Assembly: GCA_003151475.1 (NCBI GenBank)
Contig: PLXQ01000072.1
Span: forward strand, 1-50,806
Length of the DNA: 50,806 nt
Direction of reading: 5' to 3'
Origin: Acidimicrobiaceae bacterium
GTDB taxonomy: Bacteria > Actinomycetota > Acidimicrobiia > Acidimicrobiales > UBA8190
The notes under the pieces were generated by a model. That model worked only from the letters and a program-made list of their open reading frames with translations, did no database searches and had not been told where the DNA came from. Shown one piece after another: positions 37,065 through 46,296 of the stretch (position 1 is the stretch's first letter; each line of letters starts with the position of its first letter). Made by a program: the position numbers and the translations under genes.

Positions 37065-37625
37065 CTAGGCCCGGGTGATGTACTCGCCCGTGCGGGTGTC
37101 GACCTTGATCCGCTCGCCGGGGTTGACGAAGAGCGGGACCTGGAGGACGAGACCCGTCTCGAGCGTGGCCGGCTTGCGGGCGCCGGAGACCCTGTCGCCC
37201 TGGACGCCGGGTTCGGTCTCGGCCACCGTCAACTCGACGGCGGCGGGGAGGTCCACCCCCACGATCTCGTCGTTGTACATCTGGAGAACGGCGGTGTCGT
37301 TCTCCTTCACGTACTGGGTGGCCTCGCCCAGGTTCTCGGGAGAGACCTGGACCTGGTCGTAGGTGACGCTGTCCATGAAGACGTAGTCGGCGCCGTCGCG
37401 ATAGAGGTACTGCATCTCGCGCTTGTCCACCATGGCCTGCTCGACGTGCTCGCCGGCGCGGAAGGTGCGCTCGATGACCGCCCCGGTGCGGACGTTCTTC
37501 AACTTGGTGCGGACGAAGGCGCCGCCCTTGCCCGGCTTCACATGCTGGAACTCGACGACGGAGAAGAGACCCTCGGGGATGACGATGGTCATGCCGTTAC
37601 GCAGATCGGAGGTGGTGACAGCCAT
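37065..37625 (-). CDS. efp: Elongation factor P
   Basis: A 186-residue EF-P of three beta-barrel domains. MAVTTSDLRNGMTIVIPEGL opens domain I, whose tip loop is KPGKGGAFVRTKL; the lysine of PGKGG is the position modified in many bacteria. The protein rescues ribosomes stalled on polyproline. The C-terminal GERIKVDTRTGEYITRA matches the family. The ATG at 37625 overlaps the peptidase stop by one base. Confidence 0.97.
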   Translation of the reverse strand: MAVTTSDLRNGMTIVIPEGLFSVVEFQHVKPGKGGAFVRTKLKNVRTGAVIERTFRAGEHVEQAMVDKREMQYLYRDGADYVFMDSVTYDQVQVSPENLGEATQYVKENDTAVLQMYNDEIVGVDLPAAVELTVAETEPGVQGDRVSGARKPATLETGLVLQVPLFVNPGERIKVDTRTGEYITRA

Positions 37626-38734
37626 CAGGCAGCGATGTCCTTTGGAAAGCCCGTGAGGGGGTGACAACCCTGGTCGGTCACGACGACGGTGTCCTCGATG
37701 CGGACACCGCCCACGCCGGCGAGATAGATGCCCGGCTCGACGGTGACCACGACGCCGGGCGTGAGGATAGCAGTGGAACCCCGGCCCACGGCCGGGGCCT
37801 CGTGGATGTCGAGGCCCACGCCGTGACCCGTGCCGTGGTCGAAGGCCTCGGCCCAACCCGCGGCGGCGATGATGTCGCGACAGACCGTGTCGATGTCGCC
37901 CGTGACCATCCCGGGCGCCACCGCCGCCACCCCGGCGGCCTGGGCCTCGGCCACCACGGCGAAGACGCGGGCCAGCTCCGGGCCCGGCTTCCCCCCGACG
38001 CAGAAGGTGCGGGTCATGTCCGAGCGGTAGCCGTCGAAGGAGGCGCCGAAGTCGATGACGACGGGATCGCCCTTCTCGATGCGGCGTTCCGACGGGCGGG
38101 CGTGGGGCTTGGCCGCGTTCGGCCCCGAGGCCACGATGGTCTCGAAAGCCCGGTCCTCCGATCCGAGCCGGCGCATGGCGGTGTCGAGAGCGAGGGCCAG
38201 CTCCTGCTCCGTAGTGCCGTCGGCCAGCATCGGGCGGACTTCTCCGAGCGCGGCGTCGGCGATGGCCGCCGCCCGGGCCATGCGGGCGATCTCACCGGCG
38301 TCCTTCACCAGGCGGAGGCCTTCGACGAGTCCGGCCGTCGCGACGAGCTCGGTCGTGGCCAGGAGCTCGGCCCAGCGGAGCTGCGATCCCCAGGCGATGT
38401 TCTCGGCCTCGAGACCCAGCCGGGCACCAGCGGCGGCGGCCAGCGCCAGCACGGCGTCGCGCTGGACCTGGGCCCCGCCGATGGTGAGCTCCACCGCCGT
38501 CGAGAGGCCGGCGGCGTCCAGCTGCTCGGCCGCCTGGGTGCGGTAGCGGCCGTCGGTGACGAGCAGGCTCCGGTCGGTGGTGACGAGAAGCAGCGCCGCC
38601 GAACCGGTGAAGCCGGTGAGGTAGCGGATGTTGGGCAAGGTGGTGACAAGAAGCGCGTCGGCCCCGGCGGGGGCGATGAGACCGCGGAGCCGGGGCAGGC
38701 GGGTGTCGATGTCCATAGCCGGGAGTGCCGTCAT
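37625..38734 (-). CDS. pepP: M24 family metallopeptidase (Xaa-Pro aminopeptidase type)
   Basis: A 369-residue creatinase-like N-domain (LVTTLPNIRYLTGFTGSAAL) plus pita-bread catalytic domain. Metal ligands are visible in VVIDFGASFDGYRSDMTRTF, DHGTGHGVGLDIHEAP, VTVEPGIYL and GGVRIEDTVVV. It should cleave an N-terminal residue before proline. The position directly ahead of efp is conserved in many bacteria, and EF-P also concerns proline-rich proteins. It overlaps aroQ by four bases. The symbol is by family resemblance only. Confidence 0.9.
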   Translation of the reverse strand: MTALPAMDIDTRLPRLRGLIAPAGADALLVTTLPNIRYLTGFTGSAALLLVTTDRSLLVTDGRYRTQAAEQLDAAGLSTAVELTIGGAQVQRDAVLALAAAAGARLGLEAENIAWGSQLRWAELLATTELVATAGLVEGLRLVKDAGEIARMARAAAIADAALGEVRPMLADGTTEQELALALDTAMRRLGSEDRAFETIVASGPNAAKPHARPSERRIEKGDPVVIDFGASFDGYRSDMTRTFCVGGKPGPELARVFAVVAEAQAAGVAAVAPGMVTGDIDTVCRDIIAAAGWAEAFDHGTGHGVGLDIHEAPAVGRGSTAILTPGVVVTVEPGIYLAGVGGVRIEDTVVVTDQGCHPLTGFPKDIAA

Positions 38735-39192
38735 GAGGCGCCCTTCGCCGGCACCCCTAAGAGGCGGGCCACGGCCTGGACGGCGAGCAGGTAGCCGAGG
38801 CCGCCGAAACCGGCGATGGAACCGTCGGCCACGGGGGCGATCACCGAGAGATGGCGGAAGGGCTCCCGGGCGGCCGGGTTCGAGAGATGGAGCTCGATGA
38901 CGGGACCGTCGAAGGAGGCGAGGGCGTCATGCAGCGACCAGGAGTAGTGGGTGAGGGCGCCGGCGTTGACGATGAGCGCGGCGGCGCGGCCCCGGGCGCC
39001 GTGGACGAGCTCGATGAGCTCGCCCTCGTGGTTGGACTGATGGTGCTCGAGGGTGAGGCCCGACGCCTCGGCCGCGGCGCTGGCCGTGGCCACATGGTCG
39101 TCCAGGGCCTCGCGACCGTAGATGGCGGGCTCGCGCTCGCCCAGGAGGTTCAGGTTGGGGCCCGACAGCAGAACAAGCAGCGGCGGGCTCAC
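38731..39192 (-). CDS. aroQ: 3-dehydroquinate dehydratase, type II
   Basis: A 153-residue type II dehydroquinase for the third shikimate step. It contains LLSGPNLNLLGEREPAIYGR with the active-site tyrosine, HHQSNHEGELIELVH, VNAGALTHYSWSLHDAL and the closing IELHLSNPAAREPFRHLSVI with the catalytic histidine partner. Normal family length. It overlaps both aroB and the peptidase gene by four bases. Confidence 0.97.
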   Translation of the reverse strand: MSPPLLVLLSGPNLNLLGEREPAIYGREALDDHVATASAAAEASGLTLEHHQSNHEGELIELVHGARGRAAALIVNAGALTHYSWSLHDALASFDGPVIELHLSNPAAREPFRHLSVIAPVADGSIAGFGGLGYLLAVQAVARLLGVPAKGAS

Positions 39193-40235
39193 GGGGCCGA
39201 GCCCATATCGGTGAGGACGGCGATCACGTCGTCGGCGGCCACGCCGTGGACGGGTTCCACGCCGTTCGGTCCGTCGAGGACGAAGGTGAGGTCGTGCCGG
39301 GCCTTCTTGTCGCGGGCCATGAAGGCGAGCAACTCCTCGGCCGACGCCCCGGTGGGAAGGTCCGCGGAGAGGTCGAAGCCGCTGACCACCTTGCGGTGCA
39401 GCGCCACCCGGGCCTCGTCGATACGGCCCAGGCGCTGCGCCAGCAGGGCGGCGAAGACGAGGCCGACGGCGACGGCCTCCCCGTGGCGGAGATCCCAGCG
39501 GGCGTCGGGACCGAAGGCGGCCGCTTCGAGGGCGTGGGCCAGGGTGTGGCCGTAGTTGAGGATCATGCGGCGGTCCGATTCGCGCTCGTCGGCCGAGACC
39601 ACACCGGCCTTGATCTCCACGCAGCGGGCCACCTGGTCCTCGAGAGCCAGGTCGAGAAGCGCGGTGGTGGGTGATCCGGGGAGTGCCGAGGCCAAGAAGG
39701 CGTACTTGGCCATCTCACCGCGGCCCGACGCCCACTCGCGCGCCGGCAGGGTGGAGAGGGTGTCGACGTCGCAGAGGACGGCCGAGGGCTGCCAGAAGGC
39801 GCCCACCAGGTTCTTGCCCTCGGGGAGGTTGACGGCTGTCTTCCCGCCGATGGCGGCGTCCACCTGGGCGAGGAGGGTGGTGGCCACGGTGACGTAGGGA
39901 ATCCCCCGGAGGTAGACGGCAGCGGCGAAGCCGGCCAGATCCGAGACCACTCCCCCGCCCACGGCCACGACGGCGTCGGAGCGGGCCAGGCCGGCCTGGG
40001 CGAAGCCCCGGCAGAGCTCCTCCACCTGGGAGAGGGTTTTGGAGCCCTCACCGGAGGGGACCACGAAGATGTCGGTGTCGACGCCGGGGTTGACGTCGAC
40101 CTCGATGGCCTCCTGGGTCACGACGGCGACGCGCTGGACCCCCTTGGGCAGAAGCTCCGGGAGCAGGGAGCGGACACCGCGGCCGACGACGACGTCGTAG
40201 GAGCGATCGCCTAGGGGGACGGAGATGGTGGTCAC
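39189..40235 (-). CDS. aroB: 3-dehydroquinate synthase
   Basis: A 348-residue NAD- and metal-dependent cyclase for the second shikimate step. Motifs include VPSGEGSKTLSQVEELCRGF, GGGVVSDLAGFAAAVYLRGI, VDAAIGGKTAVNLPEGKNLV, and the metal-site ILNYGHTLAHALEAA and WDLRHGEAVAVGL. It overlaps aroK and aroQ by four bases each, so the aro genes are tightly coupled. Confidence 0.97.
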   Translation of the reverse strand: MTTISVPLGDRSYDVVVGRGVRSLLPELLPKGVQRVAVVTQEAIEVDVNPGVDTDIFVVPSGEGSKTLSQVEELCRGFAQAGLARSDAVVAVGGGVVSDLAGFAAAVYLRGIPYVTVATTLLAQVDAAIGGKTAVNLPEGKNLVGAFWQPSAVLCDVDTLSTLPAREWASGRGEMAKYAFLASALPGSPTTALLDLALEDQVARCVEIKAGVVSADERESDRRMILNYGHTLAHALEAAAFGPDARWDLRHGEAVAVGLVFAALLAQRLGRIDEARVALHRKVVSGFDLSADLPTGASAEELLAFMARDKKARHDLTFVLDGPNGVEPVHGVAADDVIAVLTDMGSAP

Positions 40236-40780
40236 GGATGAACTCCTCTATCGGGGGCACCGCGGCCGACGGCGTCAAGGAGACGGTCGGCCACGGCCGG
40301 GGCGGTGAGAGTGTCGACGTCGATGACCTCGTCGGCCAGCTCGGCGTAGAGGGGCCGGCGCGCCGCGTCGAGGGCGCGCAGGGTGTCGGTTCTGTCCTCG
40401 GGGCCGGCGCCGGCAAGGAGGGGACGGCCGGCACCGTCGCGGACCCGCTCGACGAGGGTCTCCGGTCGGGCCCGGAGCCAGACGACGGTGCCCGCGGCGC
40501 GCAGGCGGGCGCGGTTGGTCTCGTCGAGGACCGCTCCCCCGCCGACGGAAACGACGAGGTTGCCGTCGCGGCGCAGGACACCCTGGAGCGCCTCCGCCTC
40601 CTGTTGGCGGAAGTAGGTCTCGCCGTGGCAGGCGAAGAGGTCGGCTACCGACGAGCCCGCCGTGCGGGCCACCTCGGTGTCGGTGTCGAGCCAGGTCCAG
40701 CCCAGGCGGCCCGCGGCCAGGCGGGCCACGGTCGACTTTCCCGCTCCCATCATGCCGATCAAAAGAAGACGGTCAGCCAC
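40232..40780 (-). CDS. aroK: Shikimate kinase
   Basis: A 182-residue P-loop kinase adding phosphate to the 3-hydroxyl of shikimate. Walker A is GMMGAGKST (9-17); WLDTDTEVARTAGSSVADLF holds the Asp for shikimate and Mg, FRQQEAEAL the conserved Arg/Glu stretch, and VSVGGGAVLDETNR the GGG loop. It overlaps aroC by eight bases and aroB by four. Confidence 0.97.
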   Translation of the reverse strand: MADRLLLIGMMGAGKSTVARLAAGRLGWTWLDTDTEVARTAGSSVADLFACHGETYFRQQEAEALQGVLRRDGNLVVSVGGGAVLDETNRARLRAAGTVVWLRARPETLVERVRDGAGRPLLAGAGPEDRTDTLRALDAARRPLYAELADEVIDVDTLTAPAVADRLLDAVGRGAPDRGVHP

Positions 40781-41963
40781 CGCCGGCCACCGCGGCCGAG
40801 GGAGGGTCCTGAGCGAGCGAGGCCACGAAGCCGTCGCGGTTGCGGACGATCTCGGCCAGGGAGTCGCCCCCGAACTTACGGAGGACCTCCGAGGCGAGGA
40901 CGAGGGCGGTCATGGTCTCGGCCACCACGCCCATGGCGGGGACGGCGGTGACGTCGGTGCGTTCTTTGAACGAGACGGTTGACTCTTTGGTGACGACGTC
41001 CACCGTGCCGAGGACGGGCCGGTTCAAGGTGGCCAGGGGCTTCATGCCCAGGCGGGCCACGATGAGGCCTCCGGTGGAGATGCCGCCCTCGATGCCGCCG
41101 GCCCGGGCCGTGGCCCGTTCGTAGACACCGGCCTTGGCGTCCCAGGTGATGGCGTCGTGGGCCACCGAGCCGCGGCGCGCCGCCCCCGAGGCGCCCTCCC
41201 CGATCTCCACGTACTTGATGGCCTGGATGGACATGAGGGCCTGGGCCAGGAGGCCGTCGAGGCGGCGGTCCCAGTGGACGTGGGAGCCGAGGCCGACGGG
41301 GGCGCCGTAGACGAGGACCTCGACCACTCCGCCGAGGGAGTCGCCGTCCTTGGCCGCCGCCTTGATGGCGGTGACCATGCGCTGCTCGGCCGAAGGGTCG
41401 AAGCAGCGGACATCGGAGGCGTCGACGCGGGCCAGATCGGCCGGGGTGGGGCGGAGCTCGGTCTCGACCTGCTCGGGGCCGAGGGCCACCACGTGGCTCA
41501 GAAGCTGGGTGTCCAGGCGGGCCAGGAGGGCCTTGGCCAGGCATCCGGCCGCCACGCGGGCGGCGGTCTCGCGCGCCGAGGCCCGCTCGAGGACGTCGCG
41601 GGCGTCGTCGAAGCCGTATTTCTGCATGCCGGCCAGATCGGCGTGGCCGGGGCGGGGCTTGGTGAGGAGCTTGGAGGGGACGCCGGGATCGGGCGACATC
41701 TCCTGTTCCCACTTGGGCCACTCGGTGTTGGCGATCTCGATGGCCACGGGCGAGCCCAGGGTGCGGCCGTGGCGGATGCCGGCCAGGAGGGTGACCTCGT
41801 CGGCTTCGAAGCGCATGCGGGGGCCGCGACCGAAGCCCAGCCGGCGGCGGGCCAGCTCGTCCTGGATCTCCCCGACGGTGATGGGGAGACCGGCGGGGAG
41901 GCCTTCGACGATGACGACGAGAGCTTTGCCGTGGGACTCACCCGCGGTCAGGTACCGAAGCAC
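40773..41963 (-). CDS. aroC: Chorismate synthase
   Basis: A 396-residue FMN-dependent enzyme, last in the shikimate pathway. It opens LRYLTAGESHGKALVVIVEG and has RMRFEADEVTLLAGIRHG, the signature RPGHADLAGMQKYGFDD and SARETAARVAAGCLAK. The GTG at 41963 gives the canonical start; a TTG nine bases earlier is possible. A longer open frame upstream is the shifted prepilin peptidase. The order aroC-aroK-aroB-aroQ is standard. EPSP synthase and shikimate dehydrogenase genes are not in the window. Confidence 0.97.
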   Translation of the reverse strand: MLRYLTAGESHGKALVVIVEGLPAGLPITVGEIQDELARRRLGFGRGPRMRFEADEVTLLAGIRHGRTLGSPVAIEIANTEWPKWEQEMSPDPGVPSKLLTKPRPGHADLAGMQKYGFDDARDVLERASARETAARVAAGCLAKALLARLDTQLLSHVVALGPEQVETELRPTPADLARVDASDVRCFDPSAEQRMVTAIKAAAKDGDSLGGVVEVLVYGAPVGLGSHVHWDRRLDGLLAQALMSIQAIKYVEIGEGASGAARRGSVAHDAITWDAKAGVYERATARAGGIEGGISTGGLIVARLGMKPLATLNRPVLGTVDVVTKESTVSFKERTDVTAVPAMGVVAETMTALVLASEVLRKFGGDSLAEIVRNRDGFVASLAQDPPSAAVAGGG

Positions 41964-42004
41964 GGAATTCAATCTACTGCCGGTATAGCGGGGTCCCGGG
42001 CCGC

Positions 42005-42790
42005 TTAGACGGTTCTGTGGAAGAGCGCGTGGGCCACCGGATTGCCCCAGATGACCGAGAAAATGGCCCCGGCGGCGAGGAACGGGCCGAAGGGGATGCG
42101 GGACTTGCGGTCGCCGCCGGTGACGACGATGACGACGAGGCCGACGAGAGAACCGAGGACGAAACCGGCGAAGAAGGCGACGAAGGCGTGGCCGTAGCCG
42201 AGCCAGCCGGTGGCCAGGCCGATGACGCCCGAAAGGCGGACGTCGCCGAAGCCCATGCCCTTGGGGACGGCCACATGCAGGAGATAGAAGCCGGCGAAGG
42301 CGGCCGCTCCCGAGGCGGCCGCCCGACCGAGGGCTCCCCAACGGTCGTCCACGGCCGAGGCGATGACGAAGAGGGGGATGAGAAGAGCGAGGGTGGGATA
42401 GATGATGTGGTTGGGGATGATCCAACGCTCGAGGTCGACGGCGGAGATGGCCAGCATGGAGAGGCCGAAGACGGCGTAGGCGGCGAGGACCACGTCGGCA
42501 CCGAAGCGCACCGCGAAGGCGCCCAGGACAAGGGCACCGAGGGCGGCGAGGACGGCAGGACGGTAGGTCTGCTTGAAGGGCGCCGCGCACGAAGGGCAGC
42601 CCCGTCGGCGGGCCACGACGCGGAGAACGGGAACCTGCCCCACGCCCGTGGCGGGGGCTTCACAGACTTCGCAGCGCCACCAGGGTCGGTCGAGCGGGCG
42701 GCGCTCCCCCAGGCGGTGGACGATTATCTCGATCCCGTCGCCGAAGACGAGCCCGCCGGCAGCACTCACCCCCGTGACGAGGGCGTTCAT
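42005..42790 (-). CDS. Prepilin peptidase / type IV leader peptidase (A24)
   Basis: A 261-residue membrane aspartic protease. The N-terminal cytoplasmic loop has two CxxC pairs (C40, C43, C65, C68) as in PilD-type enzymes with methyltransferase activity. The catalytic aspartates are D119 in SAVDLERWIIPN and D183 in PKGMGFGDVRL. About seven membrane helices are visible. It cleaves and probably methylates type IV pilin or pseudopilin precursors. It lies ahead of aroC, a frequent arrangement in actinobacteria. No pilin genes are in the window. Confidence 0.93.
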   Translation of the reverse strand: MNALVTGVSAAGGLVFGDGIEIIVHRLGERRPLDRPWWRCEVCEAPATGVGQVPVLRVVARRRGCPSCAAPFKQTYRPAVLAALGALVLGAFAVRFGADVVLAAYAVFGLSMLAISAVDLERWIIPNHIIYPTLALLIPLFVIASAVDDRWGALGRAAASGAAAFAGFYLLHVAVPKGMGFGDVRLSGVIGLATGWLGYGHAFVAFFAGFVLGSLVGLVVIVVTGGDRKSRIPFGPFLAAGAIFSVIWGNPVAHALFHRTV

Positions 42791-42849
42791 ATCGGGCGCA
42801 CGCTAACCGAGCGGTTTCCGCGCGCCGCGGACCGAGGTGGGAGAGCGAC

Positions 42850-43512
42850 CTACTTCTTCGAGGGCTCGTAGAAGGGGTTGGCGCCGCTGGCGTGGTCGGT
42901 GACGTCCACCACCGAGACGATCTCGGGCAGCGTTTCGCGCAGCGCCACTTCGATTCCCTGGGACAACGTGACGGTGGCCAGGCCGCATCCCTGGCAGCCC
43001 CCGCTCAAGCGGAGATAGACGACGTCCTCTTCCACGGCCACGAGGTCGGCCCGACCGCCATGCATGGCGATGGAGGGATTGACCTGCTCTTCGAGAACGG
43101 CCAGGACCCGTTGGGCCAGATCGCCGGTCAGATCGCCGGCCGGGCGGCTGGCGAAGACGTCGGCGCGCGGCGGGGTGTTGGGGTTCAAGATGACGAGGCC
43201 ACCCTCGCCCTCGTCCGACCAGTCGAGTCGGGCGCCGACCAGGCGGGCGACAGAAGCCTGGGGGACGACCACCTTGAGCTCGTCGTCGCCGCCGAAAGAA
43301 TCGGAGTCGGCGGCGTCGGCCGCCATCTGGAAGTAGATGTCGTAGGTGTAGGCGCCGTCACGCGAGCCGGTGACCTCCACCCAGAGAGCCAGCTTCTCGG
43401 CGTCACCCTCCTGGGCCCGGGCCTCGAGGACGACCCCGCGCGCCGCCGGGGTGACCGCCAGTACCGCTGGGCTCGTGTGACCGTTGCCAGCCGGTCCTAC
43501 ATGCTCGGCCAT
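42850..43512 (-). CDS. NfuA-like iron-sulfur cluster carrier
   Basis: A 220-residue two-domain protein. Residues about 15-115 resemble a degenerate A-type (IscA/HesB) scaffold lacking its cysteines (LALWVEVTGSRDGAYTYDIY). Residues about 128-205 are a NifU C-terminal domain with the cluster-binding CxxC, C173 and C176, in LSGGCQGCGLATVTLSQGIE. It should carry a [4Fe-4S] cluster to client proteins; the divergent radical SAM gene two genes away is a possible client. The ATG at 43512 has GGAGG upstream. Only 32 bases separate it from the divergent ATP-grasp gene. Confidence 0.9.
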   Translation of the reverse strand: MAEHVGPAGNGHTSPAVLAVTPAARGVVLEARAQEGDAEKLALWVEVTGSRDGAYTYDIYFQMAADAADSDSFGGDDELKVVVPQASVARLVGARLDWSDEGEGGLVILNPNTPPRADVFASRPAGDLTGDLAQRVLAVLEEQVNPSIAMHGGRADLVAVEEDVVYLRLSGGCQGCGLATVTLSQGIEVALRETLPEIVSVVDVTDHASGANPFYEPSKK

Positions 43513-43544
43513 CGTCCGCCACCTCCGGGGTCCATCATAGGGGC

Positions 43545-44774
43545 ATGGCCCGCGTTCTCCTCCTCGTTCCGTCGGCCACATACCGGGTGGCGGACTTTCT
43601 CGAAGCGGCCCGGACGCTCGGGGTGGACGTGGTCATCGGGGGCGACGAGTCCCCCGTGCTCGAGGGCCCGATGGGGAAGCGGTGGCTGCAGCTACCTCTG
43701 GACGATCCCCAGGCAGCGGGGGCGGCGATCGTGGCCCACGACGGCCTGGCCCCCCTCGACGCCGTGCTGGCCGTGGACGACAGAGGGGCCGTCGCCGCCG
43801 CCGAGGCGTCGAAACGACTGGGTCTGCGCCACAACAGCCCCGACGCCGTGTCCGGCACCCGGGACAAGCTGGTGATGCGAACCCGGCTCGGGGCGGCCGA
43901 GGTGGGCCAACCGGCCTACGCCGCCATCGGCGCCGACGCCGGTCCCGACGAGATTGCGGCTGTGGCCGACGCCGTCGGGCTGCCGTGTGTGATCAAACCG
44001 CGCACGTTGTCGGGCAGCCAGGGGGTGTTGCGGGCCGACACGGCGGCCGAGGCCGTCGCCGTCGTCGAGCGGGTACGGAAGATCGCGTCGTGCGCCACCA
44101 GTGACGATGACGGGACCCTGCTCCTCGAGCGCTTCGTGCCCGGGCCGGAGGTGGCCGTCGAGGGGCTGCTCAACGACGGCGAGCTCAAGGTTCTGGCCGT
44201 GTTCGACAAACCCGATCCCCTCGACGGTCCCGCTTTCGAAGAGACGATCTACCTGACCCCGTCGCGACTGGCCGACGCCGACGTGGACGCGGTGACGGCG
44301 GCCACGGCGGCCGCCTGTCGCGCCCTCGGGCTGGCCCAGGGTCCCATCCACGCCGAGGTCCGGGTGAGCGACGGGCGGGCCTCGATGATCGAGGTGGCGG
44401 CGCGGACCATCGGCGGGTTGTGCGCCCGGACGCTCATCTTCTCCACGGGCCGGACACTCGAGCAGTTGGTGATCGGCCAGGCCCTCGGCTGGGAACTCGG
44501 CTCCATGCGACGGCGCAGCGGCGCCTCGGGCGTTTTCATGCTCCGGGTCCCCCACGCCGGGATCCTCGAAGGGGTGGGGGGCCGCCGGGAGGCGGCGGCC
44601 GTCCCCGGCATCACCGATGTGCAGATCACCATCGCCGACGGTCGGCCGGTGGAGCCGGTACCAGAAGGCAACCGGTACCTCGGATTCGTCTTTGCCCGCG
44701 GCCTGACGCCGGCCGAGGTCGAAGCGGCACTGCGACGCGCCGAGTCTCTGCTCGACGTCCGCATCAGCTCGTAA
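43545..44774 (+). CDS. ATP-grasp carboxylate-amine ligase-like protein
   Basis: A 409-residue ATP-grasp enzyme. A pre-ATP-grasp lobe (MARVLLLVPSATYRVADFLE, about 1-105) precedes the grasp domain: GLPCVIKPRTLSGSQGVLRA is the first ATP-binding hairpin, LLLERFVPGPEVAVEGLLND the second, and PIHAEVRVSDGRASMIEVAA carries the Mg ligands. The C-terminal VFMLRVPHAGILEGVGG region is as in ligases related to PurK and the carnosine/bacilysin enzymes. It probably joins a carboxylate to an amine; the substrate is unknown. It lies ahead of the radical SAM gene on the same strand (46-base gap). Confidence 0.87.
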   Translation: MARVLLLVPSATYRVADFLEAARTLGVDVVIGGDESPVLEGPMGKRWLQLPLDDPQAAGAAIVAHDGLAPLDAVLAVDDRGAVAAAEASKRLGLRHNSPDAVSGTRDKLVMRTRLGAAEVGQPAYAAIGADAGPDEIAAVADAVGLPCVIKPRTLSGSQGVLRADTAAEAVAVVERVRKIASCATSDDDGTLLLERFVPGPEVAVEGLLNDGELKVLAVFDKPDPLDGPAFEETIYLTPSRLADADVDAVTAATAAACRALGLAQGPIHAEVRVSDGRASMIEVAARTIGGLCARTLIFSTGRTLEQLVIGQALGWELGSMRRRSGASGVFMLRVPHAGILEGVGGRREAAAVPGITDVQITIADGRPVEPVPEGNRYLGFVFARGLTPAEVEAALRRAESLLDVRISS

Positions 44775-44808
44775 CGCTCGGTTCTCCGATGAGAGAGACG
44801 GGGGCAAC

Positions 44809-44814
44809 TACGGT
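44809..44814 (+). promoter_or_regulatory. Candidate -10 box, leaderless start of the radical SAM gene
   Basis: TACGGT ends six bases before the GTG at 44821. No Shine-Dalgarno run is correctly spaced. The same spacing is seen at 11055 and 47570. The gene may therefore have its own leaderless promoter besides read-through from the ATP-grasp gene. Confidence 0.4.
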
Positions 44815-44820
44815 GGCCTA

Positions 44821-46296
44821 GTGCACGTTCTGTTGCTCTCCACCTACGAGCTCGGTCACCAGCCGCTCCATGTGGCATCACCGGCCGGTGCTCTGTTGCG
44901 GGCCGGACACGACGTGCGTTGCGTGGATCTGGCCATGGACGCCGTCGACTCCGACACCCTCTGCTGGGCCGACGCCGTGGCCTGCTCGGTCCCCATGCAT
45001 ACGGCCATGCGTCTGGCCCTGGCCGTCTGCGGCGAGATCCGGTCCCGGCGACCCGACGTCGCGCTCTGTCTGTACGGGCTGTATGCCGGTCTCGACGCCG
45101 GTCTCGAGAAGACGTCCACCGGCACTCTGGTCGACCGGACGATCGCCGGGGAGTACGAACCGGCCCTGGTGGCCTGGGTGGACGAGATCGCCGCCGGCGC
45201 GTCGGGTCGGAGCCCCGGCGGAGCCGACGCCGTGGTCAGCCTCGGGCGGGGCCGGTTCGGCCTGCCCGCCCGTCACCTGTTGCCGGCGCTCGACCGCTAC
45301 GCCCGGCTGGCCGTCTCGGGTGAGTTGCGACTGGCCGGTTACGTGGAGGCGAGCCACGGCTGCGCCCACCGCTGCAAGCACTGTCCGGTGCCGGTGGTCT
45401 ACGACGGACGGACCCGGCTGGTGGGCGAGGACGCCGTGGTGGCCGACGTGGCCCAGCTGGTCGAGCTCGGGGCCCGGCACATCACCTTCGGTGACCCCGA
45501 CTTCCTGAACGGTCCCCATCACGCCGTGCGGGTGGTCTCCGCCGTGCACAGCGCCTTCCCCGAGCTGAGCTTCGACGTCACCGTGAAGGTCGAGCACATC
45601 CTGCGCCACGGCGACGTGTGGCCAGCTCTGGCCCGGGCCGGTTGTCTCTTCGTCGTCTCGGCCTTCGAATCGGCCAGTGACGAAGTGCTCCGGCAGCTGG
45701 ACAAGGGCCACACCGTGGCCGACGAGATCGAGGCGGTGGCCGTTCTGCGCGCCGTGGGGACCGAGCCACGGCCGTCGCTCATGCCCTTTACCCCGTGGAC
45801 ATCGGCGAAGGACATCGGGGCGTTGCTCGACCTCGTCAGCTACTGCGATCTGGTGGGAAACGTCGACCCCGTGCACTACTCCATCCGGCTTCTGGTACCT
45901 CCGGGATCGCTGCTCATGACGTCGGGGGCTCTCGATGGTCACCTCGGTCCCTACGACGCCGAAGGTCTCGGGTGGACGTGGGAGTCGGACGATCCGCGGC
46001 TCGATGCCGTGCAGCGGGAGTTCGCCGCAATCGCCGAACGCGCCGGTAACGACAGCTGGCCCGCGGCGCGCTCCTACGAAGCCGTGCGGGCGGCGACCGA
46101 CACAGCGTTCTCCACCGACGGCGCCCCCTTTCTCGGTCCCGCGCCCGTGGCCGAGGCGCGCCTACGGTCCGCCCTGGCAGCTGACCAGAGACCCCGGCTG
46201 ACCGAGGCCTGGTTCTGCTGCGCCGAGCCGACCGATGCCCAGTTCCGAACCTTCGTCGTCGACGCGGCGACCTCTCCAGCGGGAGTTGAGAGATGA
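44821..46296 (+). CDS. Radical SAM protein with CCAEP tail
   Basis: A 491-residue protein. The N-terminal about 125 residues have the outline of a cobalamin-binding-type Rossmann domain (MHVLLLSTYELGHQPLHVAS) but no DxHxxG, so cobalamin binding is unsure. The radical SAM core has C181, C185 and C188 in SHGCAHRCKHCPVP, then GARHITFGDPDFLNGP and FVVSAFESASDEVLRQLDKG. Near the end is WFCCAEP (C466, C467), which I recognise as the CUAEP/CCAEP tail family in which some members carry selenocysteine at the second position; here both are cysteine. The reaction is unknown. It overlaps the Cys-rich gene by four bases (ATGA), so they are coupled. Confidence 0.88.
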   Translation: MHVLLLSTYELGHQPLHVASPAGALLRAGHDVRCVDLAMDAVDSDTLCWADAVACSVPMHTAMRLALAVCGEIRSRRPDVALCLYGLYAGLDAGLEKTSTGTLVDRTIAGEYEPALVAWVDEIAAGASGRSPGGADAVVSLGRGRFGLPARHLLPALDRYARLAVSGELRLAGYVEASHGCAHRCKHCPVPVVYDGRTRLVGEDAVVADVAQLVELGARHITFGDPDFLNGPHHAVRVVSAVHSAFPELSFDVTVKVEHILRHGDVWPALARAGCLFVVSAFESASDEVLRQLDKGHTVADEIEAVAVLRAVGTEPRPSLMPFTPWTSAKDIGALLDLVSYCDLVGNVDPVHYSIRLLVPPGSLLMTSGALDGHLGPYDAEGLGWTWESDDPRLDAVQREFAAIAERAGNDSWPAARSYEAVRAATDTAFSTDGAPFLGPAPVAEARLRSALAADQRPRLTEAWFCCAEPTDAQFRTFVVDAATSPAGVER